Shown here: positions 1-8,198 of the stretch, piece after piece
Layout: each line of letters begins with the position of its first letter
Numbering within the stretch: position 1 is the stretch's first letter
NCBI GenBank assembly: GCA_964427875.1
Contig: CAYRVX010000021.1
Span: 7,565-71,564, forward strand
Direction: 5' to 3'
From: CAYRVX01 sp964427875
GTDB taxonomy: Bacteria > Planctomycetota > Phycisphaerae > SM23-33
DNA length: 64,000 bases
The notes under the pieces: generated by a model
What the model was told of the DNA's origin: nothing
The model's input: the letters and a program-made list of their open reading frames with translations, nothing else
The model's database searches: none
Program-made: the position numbers and the translations under genes

Positions 1-340
1 GGAACGAAGCGGCGTAGCTCCACCGACCGGCAGAGTCCGGCACGAAGTGCACTCGCCACTTGCCGCCCTTGTCCCCCCCGGTGAAGCCCGCCCGGCCATC
101 CGCGGCGTAATAGCCCTGCACCGCGATGCGCCGCAGGCCCTGGCTGAACGTCACGGTCAGCCGGTAGTCCGTGAACGGGTTCGGCGCGGCGTCTTCGCTC
201 GTCTCAGGCCCGTCGAACGTGATCGTCACGTTGTGCCACTTCTTCAGCTCGCCCGTGACAGTCGGCTTTTCGGCACCGAAGGCCGCCCCGGATGCCACCG
301 CGACAGCCACTCCAAGACCTATCCACCTGCTGCATTGCAT
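1..340 (-). CDS. DUF5060-domain secreted protein, N-terminal part (runs off the left edge)
   Basis: Amino-terminal 113 codons of a secreted protein whose end lies outside the window. Residues 1-23 form a signal peptide (hydrophobic core from W6 to A20, likely cut after AFGA). The mature part starts with W35-H36 and shows the DUF5060 pattern: an NPFTDYRL strand, a V-Q-GYYAADG turn and an F-V-PDSAGRWSY strand. In known proteins this beta-sandwich domain precedes a DUF4038 or glycoside-hydrolase barrel, as in the gene at 10318, so a carbohydrate-active enzyme is the likely whole. The ATG at 340 is in a different frame from a longer overlapping open frame; signal peptide and domain both support it. 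Its Shine-Dalgarno is weak. The catalytic part is not visible. Confidence 0.75.
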   Translation of the reverse strand, partial: MQCSRWIGLGVAVAVASGAAFGAEKPTVTGELKKWHNVTITFDGPETSEDAAPNPFTDYRLTVTFSQGLRRIAVQGYYAADGRAGFTGGDKGGKWRVHFVPDSAGRWSYAASF

Positions 341-392
341 TTGGATTCTCCAGCATGACCAAGACGGCGTCGTTCTGCGTACGCGGCAAACA

Positions 393-503
393 GCACGGCG
401 GCGACACGCCGCCGCTCCGCCCGAATGCACACAGGGCATCGAGTGTCAGCCCAACGGCGCACTCTCGCGAACGCGAGGGAGCCGCGGCGTGTCGCCGCGG
501 TGC
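393..503. repeat. Imperfect 26-bp inverted repeat with 59-bp loop
   Basis: Arms 393-418 and 478-503 pair at 24 of 26 positions around a GCGGCGACACGCCGC core that is itself nearly palindromic. The loop carries a second small hairpin (CTCGCG-AA-CGCGAG). It fills the gap between the stop of the gene at 518 and the start of the gene at 340, both on the minus strand. It could be a REP/MITE-like dispersed element or act as a transcription barrier; no T-run follows the stem. I see no second full copy in the window. Confidence 0.6.
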
Positions 504-517
504 CGTTTCTTTCCGCC

Positions 518-2404
518 CTATTCCAGCTCCGGCTTCACGTCCACCCAGCCGCCGGCGTTGTCGTAGGCCGAGCGGTACATCGCATCGAGGATGGCCTGCG
601 TTCGCCGCCCGTCTCGCCCGGTGCAGGTCAGCTCCGCCCCGCTGCGGACGGCCGCGGCGAAGTTGTCCACGGCGTTGAGCCACTCGGCCTCGACCCTCTC
701 CGGCGGACCGTCCCGCCACGCCCCGTCGAGGTAGTACCGGCAGACGGGCTCGCCGACCGGGCCGCCCTCGGCCTGGTAGTACGCGCCCTGCGTGCCCACC
801 AGCTCCCAGTGCACGTACCACGTCGGCTGCGGGTAGCACGTCGTGCCGTGGAAGGTCATGACCGGGCCGTCGTCGTACACCCAGACGGCCAGGCCGAGGT
901 CCTCCGCCTCGATATCGTGGTCCTGCGTCCAGATGCTGCATCGCACCCTCGCCGGGACGCCCACGCAGAAGGCGATCTCGTCTATGTGATGGATCGACTG
1001 GTTGCTCAGCACGCCGCCGCCGTCGAGCTTCCGCGTGCCTCGCCAGCCGCCATTCTCCCGGAAGTACTCCATCGTCCGCAGGACCTTGAGCGAGCAGTTG
1101 CCGCTGAGCAGCCGGCCGAGCCGCCTGCCGGCCACCGCCGCCTTCAGCGACAGCATCGCCGTCGTGTACCGCCGCCCGAAGTCCACCCCCAGCAGCAGGC
1201 CCTTCTCCTCGGCCAGCCGGATCATCTCGTCGCAGGCGTCCAGCGACGCCTCCATCGGCTTGGTGGTCAGCACGTGCCTGCCCGCCCTCAGGGCCTCCAG
1301 GGCCACCGCCGCGTGGTTGCCCGTCTCCGTAAGGACGTAGACGGCCTCGACCTCGTCGCTGTCCAGCCACGGCCTCAGATCGCTCGTATAGGGGACGTCG
1401 TATTCTTCCCCCGTCCGCCTGGCCCGCTCGGGGTTGATGTCGCACACGCCGACCAGCCGCGTACCGGGGTTCTCCGCGACGTTTCGGCTGCGGCTGTGGC
1501 CCATGCCCAGGCCGACGACCACGAAGCCCACCGGGTCGTCGGCCCAGGGGCGCTCGATCCCCTCGGCCGACTTGCGCTCATCGAACAGCCCCCCGGGCGC
1601 GGCGCTCGGCCAGGCCCGCCGGACCACCTCCACGACCCGGCGGGACATCTCGGCGTTCGAGACCGAGCGGTCAGGGTTGTGCGTCTCGACGCTGACCGGC
1701 CCGGGCACCCCCGCGTTGTGGCAGGCCTCCAGCACGTCGCGGTAGGGGATCGTCTCGTCCGACAGCCCCTCGACCGCGCCGCGGGCCTTGACGTGCAGGA
1801 GCTTCGTCCGCTGGGCCATGCGGAGCAGGAACGCTCGCGGGTCCTTTCGCCGCTCGTCACAGTCCCAGCCGTTGTGGACGTCCCACGCCAGGCCCCAGTT
1901 CGCCACGCCGAGCGCATCGACGACCGTGAAGACCTCGTCGGGCGTGACGCCGCAGTTCTCGAAGGCCAGGACCAGCCCGGCGGCCTTCGCCCGCTCGGCC
2001 AGCGGGGCGAACAGGTCCAGGACCTTCTGCTGCTCGTCCGGCCGGACGGCCAGCTCGCCCGCCAGCTCCTTCGGCGGCTGCCAGTAGAAGAACGCCCGCA
2101 CGAGGCGGCAGTCGAGGGCGTCGGCGGCGCGGAGGATGCCCTCGAGCTTCTCGGCCTCCGCCTTCCGGCGGTCCGCGTCCGGCAGGTGGACCTTGGCCAG
2201 CGAAGACTGGAGGCAGCCGATCTTCATCCCGTGATCGTCGATGAGCTTTCGCAGCTCGCCCAGCCGCTCGGCCGGCAGCGCCTCGGCAGCGCAGCCGAAG
2301 ACCCGCCCGCGCAGGTCCACGTGGTCCAGGCCCCAGCCCTTGATGACGCCGAGGGCCTCCGTGACGTCCATCGCCAACTCGTCGCTGAAGATCGACAGAA
2401 ACAT
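518..2404 (-). CDS. Fusion of a sugar-phosphate isomerase/epimerase-type TIM barrel with a Gfo/Idh/MocA oxidoreductase
   Basis: 628 residues. Residues 1-270 are an AP-endonuclease-2 (xylose-isomerase-like) TIM barrel, with candidate metal ligands in FEN (E149), WDVHN (D175), LLHVKA (H204) and SVETH (E240). After a linker, residues 292-628 form a Gfo/Idh/MocA dehydrogenase: dinucleotide motif VVGLGMGHSRSR (296-307), the motif ending TTKPM in place of the usual EKP, and a C-terminal substrate domain. The two families normally occur as separate neighbouring proteins acting on sugars or inositols; here one frame encodes both. The ATG at 2404 follows an AGAGGAGA Shine-Dalgarno. No signal peptide, so cytoplasmic. 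Substrate unknown. Transcribed from the promoter at 2441-2469. Confidence 0.85.
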   Translation of the reverse strand: MFLSIFSDELAMDVTEALGVIKGWGLDHVDLRGRVFGCAAEALPAERLGELRKLIDDHGMKIGCLQSSLAKVHLPDADRRKAEAEKLEGILRAADALDCRLVRAFFYWQPPKELAGELAVRPDEQQKVLDLFAPLAERAKAAGLVLAFENCGVTPDEVFTVVDALGVANWGLAWDVHNGWDCDERRKDPRAFLLRMAQRTKLLHVKARGAVEGLSDETIPYRDVLEACHNAGVPGPVSVETHNPDRSVSNAEMSRRVVEVVRRAWPSAAPGGLFDERKSAEGIERPWADDPVGFVVVGLGMGHSRSRNVAENPGTRLVGVCDINPERARRTGEEYDVPYTSDLRPWLDSDEVEAVYVLTETGNHAAVALEALRAGRHVLTTKPMEASLDACDEMIRLAEEKGLLLGVDFGRRYTTAMLSLKAAVAGRRLGRLLSGNCSLKVLRTMEYFRENGGWRGTRKLDGGGVLSNQSIHHIDEIAFCVGVPARVRCSIWTQDHDIEAEDLGLAVWVYDDGPVMTFHGTTCYPQPTWYVHWELVGTQGAYYQAEGGPVGEPVCRYYLDGAWRDGPPERVEAEWLNAVDNFAAAVRSGAELTCTGRDGRRTQAILDAMYRSAYDNAGGWVDVKPELE

Positions 2405-2440
2405 GGGTTCTCCTCTGATCCGCACTGATGAGTGAACGAG

Positions 2441-2469
2441 AAGATATGCGATCGGGCCCCGGCCTTCAA
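2441..2469 (-). promoter_or_regulatory. Sigma70-like promoter for the TIM/Gfo-Idh fusion gene
   Basis: On the minus strand, TTGAAG (2464-2469) lies 17 bp before TATCTT (2441-2446). The predicted start gives a leader of about 30 nt ending in the Shine-Dalgarno of the gene at 2404. Found by eye from hexamer match and spacing only. Confidence 0.5.
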
Positions 2470-2506
2470 CAGGCCGCATCCGCCGCGCCGCGACGGGCAA
2501 TACCCT

Positions 2507-4765
2507 CTACGGCGCCGGGGCAACGGGCCCCCTGTAGACCGAGCCGCCGAAGGTCGTGACGACGATGTGCTGCCTGTCGGCGGCGAGGAAGTGCACGCGC
2601 TGGATGTTCGAGAACGGCAAACGCCCAAACGGCTGCCACGTCTTGCCGTCGTCCCTGCTGAGCCACAGGCCGCACTCGCGAGCGCCCTCGGTCAGCGTCA
2701 TGTAGATCCAGCCGCCCCTGGCGGGGTGGTAGAACGCCCCGAAGTGCTCCGGGCCCTTCTGGACGAGCTTCTTCCATGTCTGCCCGCCGTCGGTGGTGCG
2801 ATAGAGTCCGCCCTCCTCGCGTCCCCGCAGGTTGGCGGCCGACAGGAGAATGGTCCGGCTGTCGGTCGGCTTGACGGTGAAGTCCTTCGGCCAGCGAAGC
2901 GGCAGCGACCGGTTGATCTTCGTCCAGCTCTCGGCGCGGTCGTCGGAGCGGTACAGGCCGACACCGTCGAGCGTGCAGTCCCCGCTGGGCAGGCGCTTGG
3001 CCGTGATGAGGACGAACAGCGCCCCGTCGACGTGGAGCTGGAGCTTGCAGCAGCGCATGTTGCTCGGGTGGCCGAGCCCGCTGCTCTTCTGCGCCCACGT
3101 CGCGCCGCCGTCGTCGCTGCGGTAGACACCCTTCTCGAACAGCGACGCGTACAGCCGCCGGCGGGCCTTCGGCGAGGTCGGGTCCAGCACGACCGACAGC
3201 GCCGGCGCCGGGGGGAGCTTGACGGCCTGCCACGTGCGCCCGAAGTCGTCGCTTCGCGCGACCCCGCCGGCCATGTGCACGCGGTGCCGGCCGGAAATCA
3301 CGTTCCAGTTCGGGATGTCGTGCGTGTTCGACAGCGCCGCCCAGATCCGCCCCCGAACGGCCGGGTCGAACGCCAGCTCGTACGTCGTGTTCCGCCACGG
3401 CAGGCTCGGCCCGGCCCAGATCCAGCTCCGCCCGCCGTCCAGGCTGCGTGCGAAGCCGATGTCCGTGTAGCAGATGTAGTGGCGTCTCGGCTCGTGCGGG
3501 TCGGCGTAGTAGTTCCACGTGGTCGTCACGACCAGGCCGTTGTTCAGCCAGGCCGTCTCCTTTCCCCTTCCTCCGGCCCTCGGGCCGCAGTGGACGGTCC
3601 GCCACGTCCTGCCGCCGTCGTCGGTGCGCAAGGCCTGGCCGGCGCTGGCCGCCATCACCACGTCCGGATCGCCCGGATTGACCGCGAAGCTCAGCGGCAC
3701 CTCCTGGTAGCGCTGCCCGATCGTGCTGCTGAGGTAGTCGTCCGTGACGTTGCACCGCTTGAAGCGCGGGTCGGAGAACAGCACCGCCCGCCAGTGGGCC
3801 CCGGCGTCGTCCGTTCGATAGACCGTGGCATGGTTCGGCGGAAAGTAGCTCGTGCCGGCGTCGTAGACGTAGGCCCGGCCGGGCGCCTCGTCCGTCGTCC
3901 GAACGTACCTGTACTCCGGCACGTCGCCGTGGGCCCACTTGCTCGACCGCTTCGTCTGCACGTTGAGATCGGGGTTCATGCATCTCCGCCACGCCCGGCC
4001 GTGGTCCCGCGAGACGTACACCCCCCCGGTCAGCCTGCCGCCGACCGCCTTGCACGGCACGGTCGCGTACAGGTGCGTGACCTTCCCGTTGGAGCCGACG
4101 GCGAAGCTCAGCAGCTTCCCGTCCGGCAGGCCGGTGCCGAACCTCTCGAACGTCCGCCCGCCGTCGCCCGAGCAGAACACGCCATCGGTCGTTCCGACGT
4201 AGTATGAGCAAACGCCGACGATGTCCCTGCGGTCGACTCCGATGCCGAGCGGCCGGCCGCGAATGCCCGTACACTTCGTCCAGCTCCTGCCGTCGTCGTC
4301 GGTCTTGTACAGCCCGTCGGCCAATCCGGCGAACAGCCGCGTCGCCCGGCGGATCGGGTCGACCCACAGCAGCACGCACCCGCTGCGCCACGGCGGCCTC
4401 CCGCCGTACTCCTTCCACGTCTCGCCGTAGTCGTCGCTGGCGCGCAGGCGGCCGCTCCAGCCGCCGGCGCCGTAGACCCGCCCGGCAAGGCTCGGGTGGA
4501 AGACGGGCGAGCACGAGGTGCAGCCCCGAAGCTGGCGGTGATGGATCATCCGCCAAGTCCTGCCGGCGTCGCGGGAGACGTACGCCCCGCTCATATCGCA
4601 GGAGAGCATCATGACGTTGGGGTCGATCGGGCAGCCGGCGAGGCTGAACATCGCGCCGCCGCCGCCGAGCCCAAGCGGCTGCCAGGGCTCAGCCGCCGGT
4701 GAGACGCACACCAAGCCCGCGAGCAGGGCCACGCCGCCGGCAGCGCGCGTATTCATGCCTCCCAT
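2507..4765 (-). CDS. Secreted Asp-box (BNR/sialidase-like) beta-propeller protein
   Basis: 752 residues. An N-terminal signal peptide (MNTRAAGGVALLAGLVC, likely cut near SPAA/EPW) is followed by about thirteen Asp-box motifs of the S-x-D-x-G-x-T-W type, for example SRDAGRTW, SDDYGETW, RTDDGGRTW and RTTDGGQTW, spread over the whole length. This is the exo-sialidase/sortilin/YCF48-type propeller layout, probably two propellers. The fold says little about the reaction: it may be a glycosidase or a structural or binding protein. Start uncertain: ATG at 4765 or 4756, neither with ideal spacing. It begins 6 bp after the stop of the prepilin-like gene, so the two are probably co-transcribed. Confidence 0.8.
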   Translation of the reverse strand: MGGMNTRAAGGVALLAGLVCVSPAAEPWQPLGLGGGGAMFSLAGCPIDPNVMMLSCDMSGAYVSRDAGRTWRMIHHRQLRGCTSCSPVFHPSLAGRVYGAGGWSGRLRASDDYGETWKEYGGRPPWRSGCVLLWVDPIRRATRLFAGLADGLYKTDDDGRSWTKCTGIRGRPLGIGVDRRDIVGVCSYYVGTTDGVFCSGDGGRTFERFGTGLPDGKLLSFAVGSNGKVTHLYATVPCKAVGGRLTGGVYVSRDHGRAWRRCMNPDLNVQTKRSSKWAHGDVPEYRYVRTTDEAPGRAYVYDAGTSYFPPNHATVYRTDDAGAHWRAVLFSDPRFKRCNVTDDYLSSTIGQRYQEVPLSFAVNPGDPDVVMAASAGQALRTDDGGRTWRTVHCGPRAGGRGKETAWLNNGLVVTTTWNYYADPHEPRRHYICYTDIGFARSLDGGRSWIWAGPSLPWRNTTYELAFDPAVRGRIWAALSNTHDIPNWNVISGRHRVHMAGGVARSDDFGRTWQAVKLPPAPALSVVLDPTSPKARRRLYASLFEKGVYRSDDGGATWAQKSSGLGHPSNMRCCKLQLHVDGALFVLITAKRLPSGDCTLDGVGLYRSDDRAESWTKINRSLPLRWPKDFTVKPTDSRTILLSAANLRGREEGGLYRTTDGGQTWKKLVQKGPEHFGAFYHPARGGWIYMTLTEGARECGLWLSRDDGKTWQPFGRLPFSNIQRVHFLAADRQHIVVTTFGGSVYRGPVAPAP

Positions 4766-4771
4766 CCCCCG

Positions 4772-5509
4772 TCACTTGTGAAACAGCACCAGCTTGCCGT
4801 CCTTGTCCTTGAGCCGAACGGCGTCCGAGAAGGTCTTCACTTCCCAGGCGCCGCTGGCCATGATGAACCCGCATCGGCCCGCCACCATTTTGGCCTTCCG
4901 GTCGTATTTCGCCATGTGGCCCCTGGGCCAGAAGTCGGCCGACTGGCCCTCGCCGGAGGTCTTAAGGACCATCTCCTCCCAAATGGCGGGTTCTCGCTCT
5001 TCGCCGACGGTATAGTCGCTGCAATGGCCGATGATGGCCGTCCTCTCCGTGTCCTCGATTTCGTGGACCGTCCTGACCCCATCTCCCCCCCCCGCGGCCG
5101 GATCGGTGAGCGTGTTGTTGAAGCCGTACCCGCACTGGACGGGATCCTCGTCGCTGGCCCGACCGGGGTCGCTCGGGCAGATGTAGATGTCCGCCCGCAT
5201 GACGCCGTACGCATAGACCTTGTTGCACCACCATTTCTTCGTGGAGTCCTGCCCGGGCAGGAGGTAGTGTTCTTCGACCTCCGGGTACGTGGCGGTCTCC
5301 GAGTCGTTCTTCGGAAGCAGGTCCCTGTTGTCCAGCAGGTAGGCCTTGACGGCCTGGCTGAGCAGTTTGAGGTTGTTCAGGCAGGTCGTCTCTCGGGCCA
5401 GGTCGCTCACCGCGACGAATGAAGGCATCAGGATGCTCACGAGCATCCCGATAATGCCGATCACGACCAGCAGCTCAATCAGCGTAAAGGCTCGCGCCGT
5501 GCGGTTCAT
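4772..5509 (-). CDS. Prepilin-type N-terminal cleavage/methylation domain protein
   Basis: 245 residues. The leader MNRTARA is followed by FTLIELLVVIGIIGMLVSIL, the type IV pilin/type II pseudopilin signature cut by prepilin peptidase. The residue before the cut is Ala rather than the usual Gly. The hydrophobic helix at residues 8-28 would anchor or polymerise the protein. The rest is a periplasmic domain with Cys residues (CLNN, WWCNK, YICPS). This resembles the large planctomycete family of H-x9-DG/pilin-like proteins of unknown cargo. The ATG at 5509 has GGAGGA 7 nt upstream. It sits directly upstream of the Asp-box protein and may share its export route. Confidence 0.85.
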   Translation of the reverse strand: MNRTARAFTLIELLVVIGIIGMLVSILMPSFVAVSDLARETTCLNNLKLLSQAVKAYLLDNRDLLPKNDSETATYPEVEEHYLLPGQDSTKKWWCNKVYAYGVMRADIYICPSDPGRASDEDPVQCGYGFNNTLTDPAAGGGDGVRTVHEIEDTERTAIIGHCSDYTVGEEREPAIWEEMVLKTSGEGQSADFWPRGHMAKYDRKAKMVAGRCGFIMASGAWEVKTFSDAVRLKDKDGKLVLFHK

Positions 5510-5568
5510 GAATGCGTCCTCCGCATTGTCGTCACACCAGCAAAGGCAGCACAGAAGGCACAGAGACC

Positions 5569-5598
5569 ATTCTACCACACGGGGGGCGGGGCAGTCCA
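5569..5598 (-). promoter_or_regulatory. Possible promoter of the prepilin/Asp-box operon
   Basis: Minus-strand TGGACT (5593-5598), 18 bp, TAGAAT (5569-5574). The -10 is good and the -35 matches four of six. It would give a leader of about 50 nt. The surrounding gap between the prepilin-like gene and rplU holds no gene that I can see. Confidence 0.35.
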
Positions 5599-5694
5599 CA
5601 GCAGATCGAGTCGCCCGAGGCGACGCGCGCCGACAGGCGATTGGGGTCGAAACTCCTCTGGGAATGCCGCCGGAGGCGCGCCGCGAAACGGCGC

Positions 5695-6012
5695 TCACGC
5701 CACGATCCTGGTTATGCGAACCCGGATGTACTTCTGGCGGTGGCCGATCTTGCGCTGCGAGCCCTTGCGGCGGCGCCAGTGGTAGACGTGGATCTTCGGG
5801 CCCTTCGCCTCGCCCGAAATCACCTCGGCAGCGACCTTCGCGCCTTCCACGAAGGGCGTGCCCACGGACACGTTGCCGTCTCCGCTCACCAGCAGGACGC
5901 GGTCGAACTCGATTTCCTTTGCATCCTCGGCCAGCTCGCGCAGGTCGATGTTCAGCACGTCGCCCTCGCAAACGCGAAACTGCTGGCCGCTGTCTTCTAT
6001 CACTGCGTACAC
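5695..6012 (-). CDS. rplU: 50S ribosomal protein L21
   Basis: 105 residues, the usual length for bacterial L21. It shows the family pattern from end to end: MYAVIEDSGQQFRV at the start, the FDRVLLV strand, and the C-terminal HVYHWRRRKGSQRKIGHRQ signature that contacts 23S rRNA. It starts at GTG (6012) with GGAG 6 nt upstream. L21 is normally followed by rpmA (L27), but the next gene on this strand is the prepilin-like gene 185 bp away. The gene has its own near-consensus promoter. Confidence 0.95.
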   Translation of the reverse strand: MYAVIEDSGQQFRVCEGDVLNIDLRELAEDAKEIEFDRVLLVSGDGNVSVGTPFVEGAKVAAEVISGEAKGPKIHVYHWRRRKGSQRKIGHRQKYIRVRITRIVA

Positions 6013-6044
6013 TTTGGTCTCCTTGGCCGGAGGCGAAGCTCGGC

Positions 6045-6073
6045 ATTATGCCGATTCGGCCGGTGCGTGTCAA
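6045..6073 (-). promoter_or_regulatory. Near-consensus promoter of rplU
   Basis: Minus-strand TTGACA (6068-6073), 17 bp, CATAAT (6045-6050), with a leader of about 25 nt carrying an AAGGAGA Shine-Dalgarno. One of the two best promoter matches in the window, as expected for a ribosomal protein gene. Confidence 0.65.
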
Positions 6074-6124
6074 GCACCCGAACCAAACGACAAGTCTTCC
6101 CGCCGGTTTGCGGCGCCGCGCCTT

Positions 6125-7507
6125 TCAGGAAGACGCCGGCCGCGGCCGGCGAAGGTTGTCCATGAACGCCGCCGCCATGACCGCGCCGCCGGCGAACTGC
6201 GCCAGGCGGAATCGCTCGTTGGGGCTGTGGATGTTGTCGTCGGGCAGGCCCAGCCCCAGCAGCACCGCGTCCAGGCCCAGGAGGCGCTGGATGAGCTCCG
6301 TGATCGGGACCGACGCGCCGCAGCGAATCATCACCGGCGGGCGGCCGAACGCCTCGGCCATCGCCGAGCGCCCCGCGTCCATCGCCGCCGACCCGCGCCC
6401 CAGCAGCACGGGCCGGGCGTCGGCGTTGACCTTGACCTCGGCGGTGATGCCGGCCGGGGTTCCGGCCGCGACGAACCGCTTGAAAGCCGCGACGATCCTG
6501 GCGGGGTCCTGCTGCGGCACGAGACGCATGGAGACCTTCGCGCTCGCCGCCGCCGGGATGATCGTCTTGGCGCCTTCGCCGGTGTATCCGCCCACGACGC
6601 CGTTGCAGTCCAGCGTCGGCCGGCCCCAGCGGCGCTCCAGCGCACTGTAGCCGCGCTCCCCCCCGCCGAGGGCCTCCAGGCCGAGCGACGCGGCGTAGTC
6701 GGCCTCGCCGGCCGGCAGCTTCCGCCACTGGCGGCGCTCCTCGTCCGACAGCGGCGCGACGTCGTCGTAGAACCCGTCGATGGTGACCCGCCCGCCGTCA
6801 TCGTGCATGGCCGCGACGAGCCGGGCCAGGGCGTTGATCGGGTTCGTCACCGCCCCGCCGTGCAGGCCGCTGTGAATGTCTGCCCGCGGGCCCCGCAGCG
6901 TCACCTCCACGTACGCCAGGCCGCGAAGGGCGTACGTGATGCTCGGCAGGCCGTCGGCGAAGAACTCGCCGTCGCTGATAACGGCCGCGTCGGCGGCCAG
7001 CTCCCCGGCATGCTCGGCCAGGAAGGCCTCCATGTGCGGCGAGCCGATCTCCTCGGCGCCCTCGATGATGACCTTGAGGTTCACGGGCAGCCCGCCGCCG
7101 GCCCGCCGCCAGGCGTCGATCGCCGCGAGGTGCGCGAAGAGCTGTCCCTTGTCGTCGCTTGCCCCTCGCCCGAGCAGGTATCCGTCGCGAACGACGGGAT
7201 CGAACGGCTCCGTCCGCCACTCTTCCAGCGGGTCCGGCGGCTGGACGTCGTAGTGCCCGTACACCAGCAGCGTCGGCGCGTCGTCCGCCGCGTGCAGCGA
7301 GGCAATCACGTTGGGCGGGCCTTGCGACTCAGCCAGGCTCGCCGTCAGCCCCAACTGCTCCAGGTAATCGGCCAGCCATTCGGCGCAGGCCCTGCACTCC
7401 TCCGGCTGCGTGTTGGCGACGCTCCGGAAGCGCATCAGCTCCATCAGCTTCGCCAGGTGCTCGTCGCGATGAGACTGGAGGTGCTCTTTCACGCACTCAG
7501 GCAGCAT
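6125..7507 (-). CDS. M20-family metallopeptidase (dipeptidase-like)
   Basis: 460 residues. Zn-binding motifs of the M20/ArgE/DapE/CPG2 clan are visible: YGHYDVQPPDP (His and bridging context), GRGASDDKGQ (bridging Asp), EGAEEIGS (catalytic Glu pair), ISDGEFF, and a C-terminal NIHSPNE His. The dimerisation lid lies between. This arrangement is typical of cytosolic dipeptidases that clip di- or tripeptides. The ATG at 7507 has GGTGGAGA 7 nt upstream and a promoter just ahead. It is transcribed away from the PLD-like gene. Confidence 0.9.
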   Translation of the reverse strand: MLPECVKEHLQSHRDEHLAKLMELMRFRSVANTQPEECRACAEWLADYLEQLGLTASLAESQGPPNVIASLHAADDAPTLLVYGHYDVQPPDPLEEWRTEPFDPVVRDGYLLGRGASDDKGQLFAHLAAIDAWRRAGGGLPVNLKVIIEGAEEIGSPHMEAFLAEHAGELAADAAVISDGEFFADGLPSITYALRGLAYVEVTLRGPRADIHSGLHGGAVTNPINALARLVAAMHDDGGRVTIDGFYDDVAPLSDEERRQWRKLPAGEADYAASLGLEALGGGERGYSALERRWGRPTLDCNGVVGGYTGEGAKTIIPAAASAKVSMRLVPQQDPARIVAAFKRFVAAGTPAGITAEVKVNADARPVLLGRGSAAMDAGRSAMAEAFGRPPVMIRCGASVPITELIQRLLGLDAVLLGLGLPDDNIHSPNERFRLAQFAGGAVMAAAFMDNLRRPRPASS

Positions 7508-7531
7508 GGCCGTCTCCACCGGAAAACAGCG

Positions 7532-7561
7532 ATGATATGGCTCGTCGCCCGGGTGCGTCAA
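7532..7561 (-). promoter_or_regulatory. Promoter of the M20 peptidase gene
   Basis: Minus-strand TTGACG (7556-7561), 18 bp, TATCAT (7532-7537), placing the start about 20 nt before the ATG at 7507. Confidence 0.5.
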
Positions 7562-7626
7562 GCGAGGCGTTTCGGCACGGAAGCCGCCCTCCAGCCCGGC
7601 CGCCCGATGGGCCGATATTCGGATAT

Positions 7627-8163
7627 GTGCTTCGAGTCATCCTCAACGACGATCATCTGCCGGCCGTGCTGGGTGAGGCGCTGCGCTGCTGCCGCCACCG
7701 GCTGTTCATCGCGACGGCCGACGTGAAGGACCTCCACGTGCCCTCGGCGAAGCGTCCCGGCGGCAGGGCGGCACGGAGCATCCTGGCGGTCTTCGAGGAG
7801 CTTTCCCGCCGGAGCGTCGAGGTCCGCCTGCTCCACAGCGGCGTGCCGAGCGGCCCGTTCCTGGACCGGCTCAAGCGGAGCGTCCCGGCGACGCTGACCA
7901 TGCGCCGCTGCCCGCGGGCGCACATCAAGGCCGTCATCGCCGACGGGCGATGGATGTACCTCGGCTCGGCCAACCTCACCGGGGCCGGACTCGGCGCCAA
8001 GAGCCCCCGCCGGCGGAACTTCGAGGGCGGGATCTGGACCGACGAGATGGGCCTCATCGATCCGGTCGTCGACATGATCGATGCGATCTGGGAAGGCAGC
8101 GAATGCGGCAACTGCGGCCGAAGAGACCACTGCCCCGTCCCGCTGGAAGAGCCGCAGTTGTAA
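7627..8163 (+). CDS. Phospholipase D-like protein with a single HKD motif and C-terminal Cys cluster
   Basis: 178 residues from GTG 7627. One PLD active-site motif is present, H-x-K followed by GSANLTGAG, so catalysis would need dimerisation, as in Nuc-type enzymes. The C-terminal tail carries ECGNCGRRDHC, which could bind a metal. No signal peptide is seen. The substrate could be a phosphodiester in lipid or nucleic acid. The start is weak: no Shine-Dalgarno stands before GTG 7627, and an ATG further upstream would run into the promoter of the M20 gene. The 119-bp gap to the M20 gene is the shared divergent upstream region. The gene converges on the sulfatase gene with a 35-bp gap. Confidence 0.75.
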   Translation: MLRVILNDDHLPAVLGEALRCCRHRLFIATADVKDLHVPSAKRPGGRAARSILAVFEELSRRSVEVRLLHSGVPSGPFLDRLKRSVPATLTMRRCPRAHIKAVIADGRWMYLGSANLTGAGLGAKSPRRRNFEGGIWTDEMGLIDPVVDMIDAIWEGSECGNCGRRDHCPVPLEEPQL

Positions 8164-8198
8164 GACCCGAAGCTCCGGGAGAAAAGGTGTCGGGGTCC

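Noticed and set aside
425..2428. Long plus-strand open frame opposite the TIM/Gfo-Idh gene, and many similar ones across the window
   Set aside because: Shadows of high-GC genes: rich in Arg, Pro, Ala and Gly, with no domains, and overlapped by convincing genes on the other strand.
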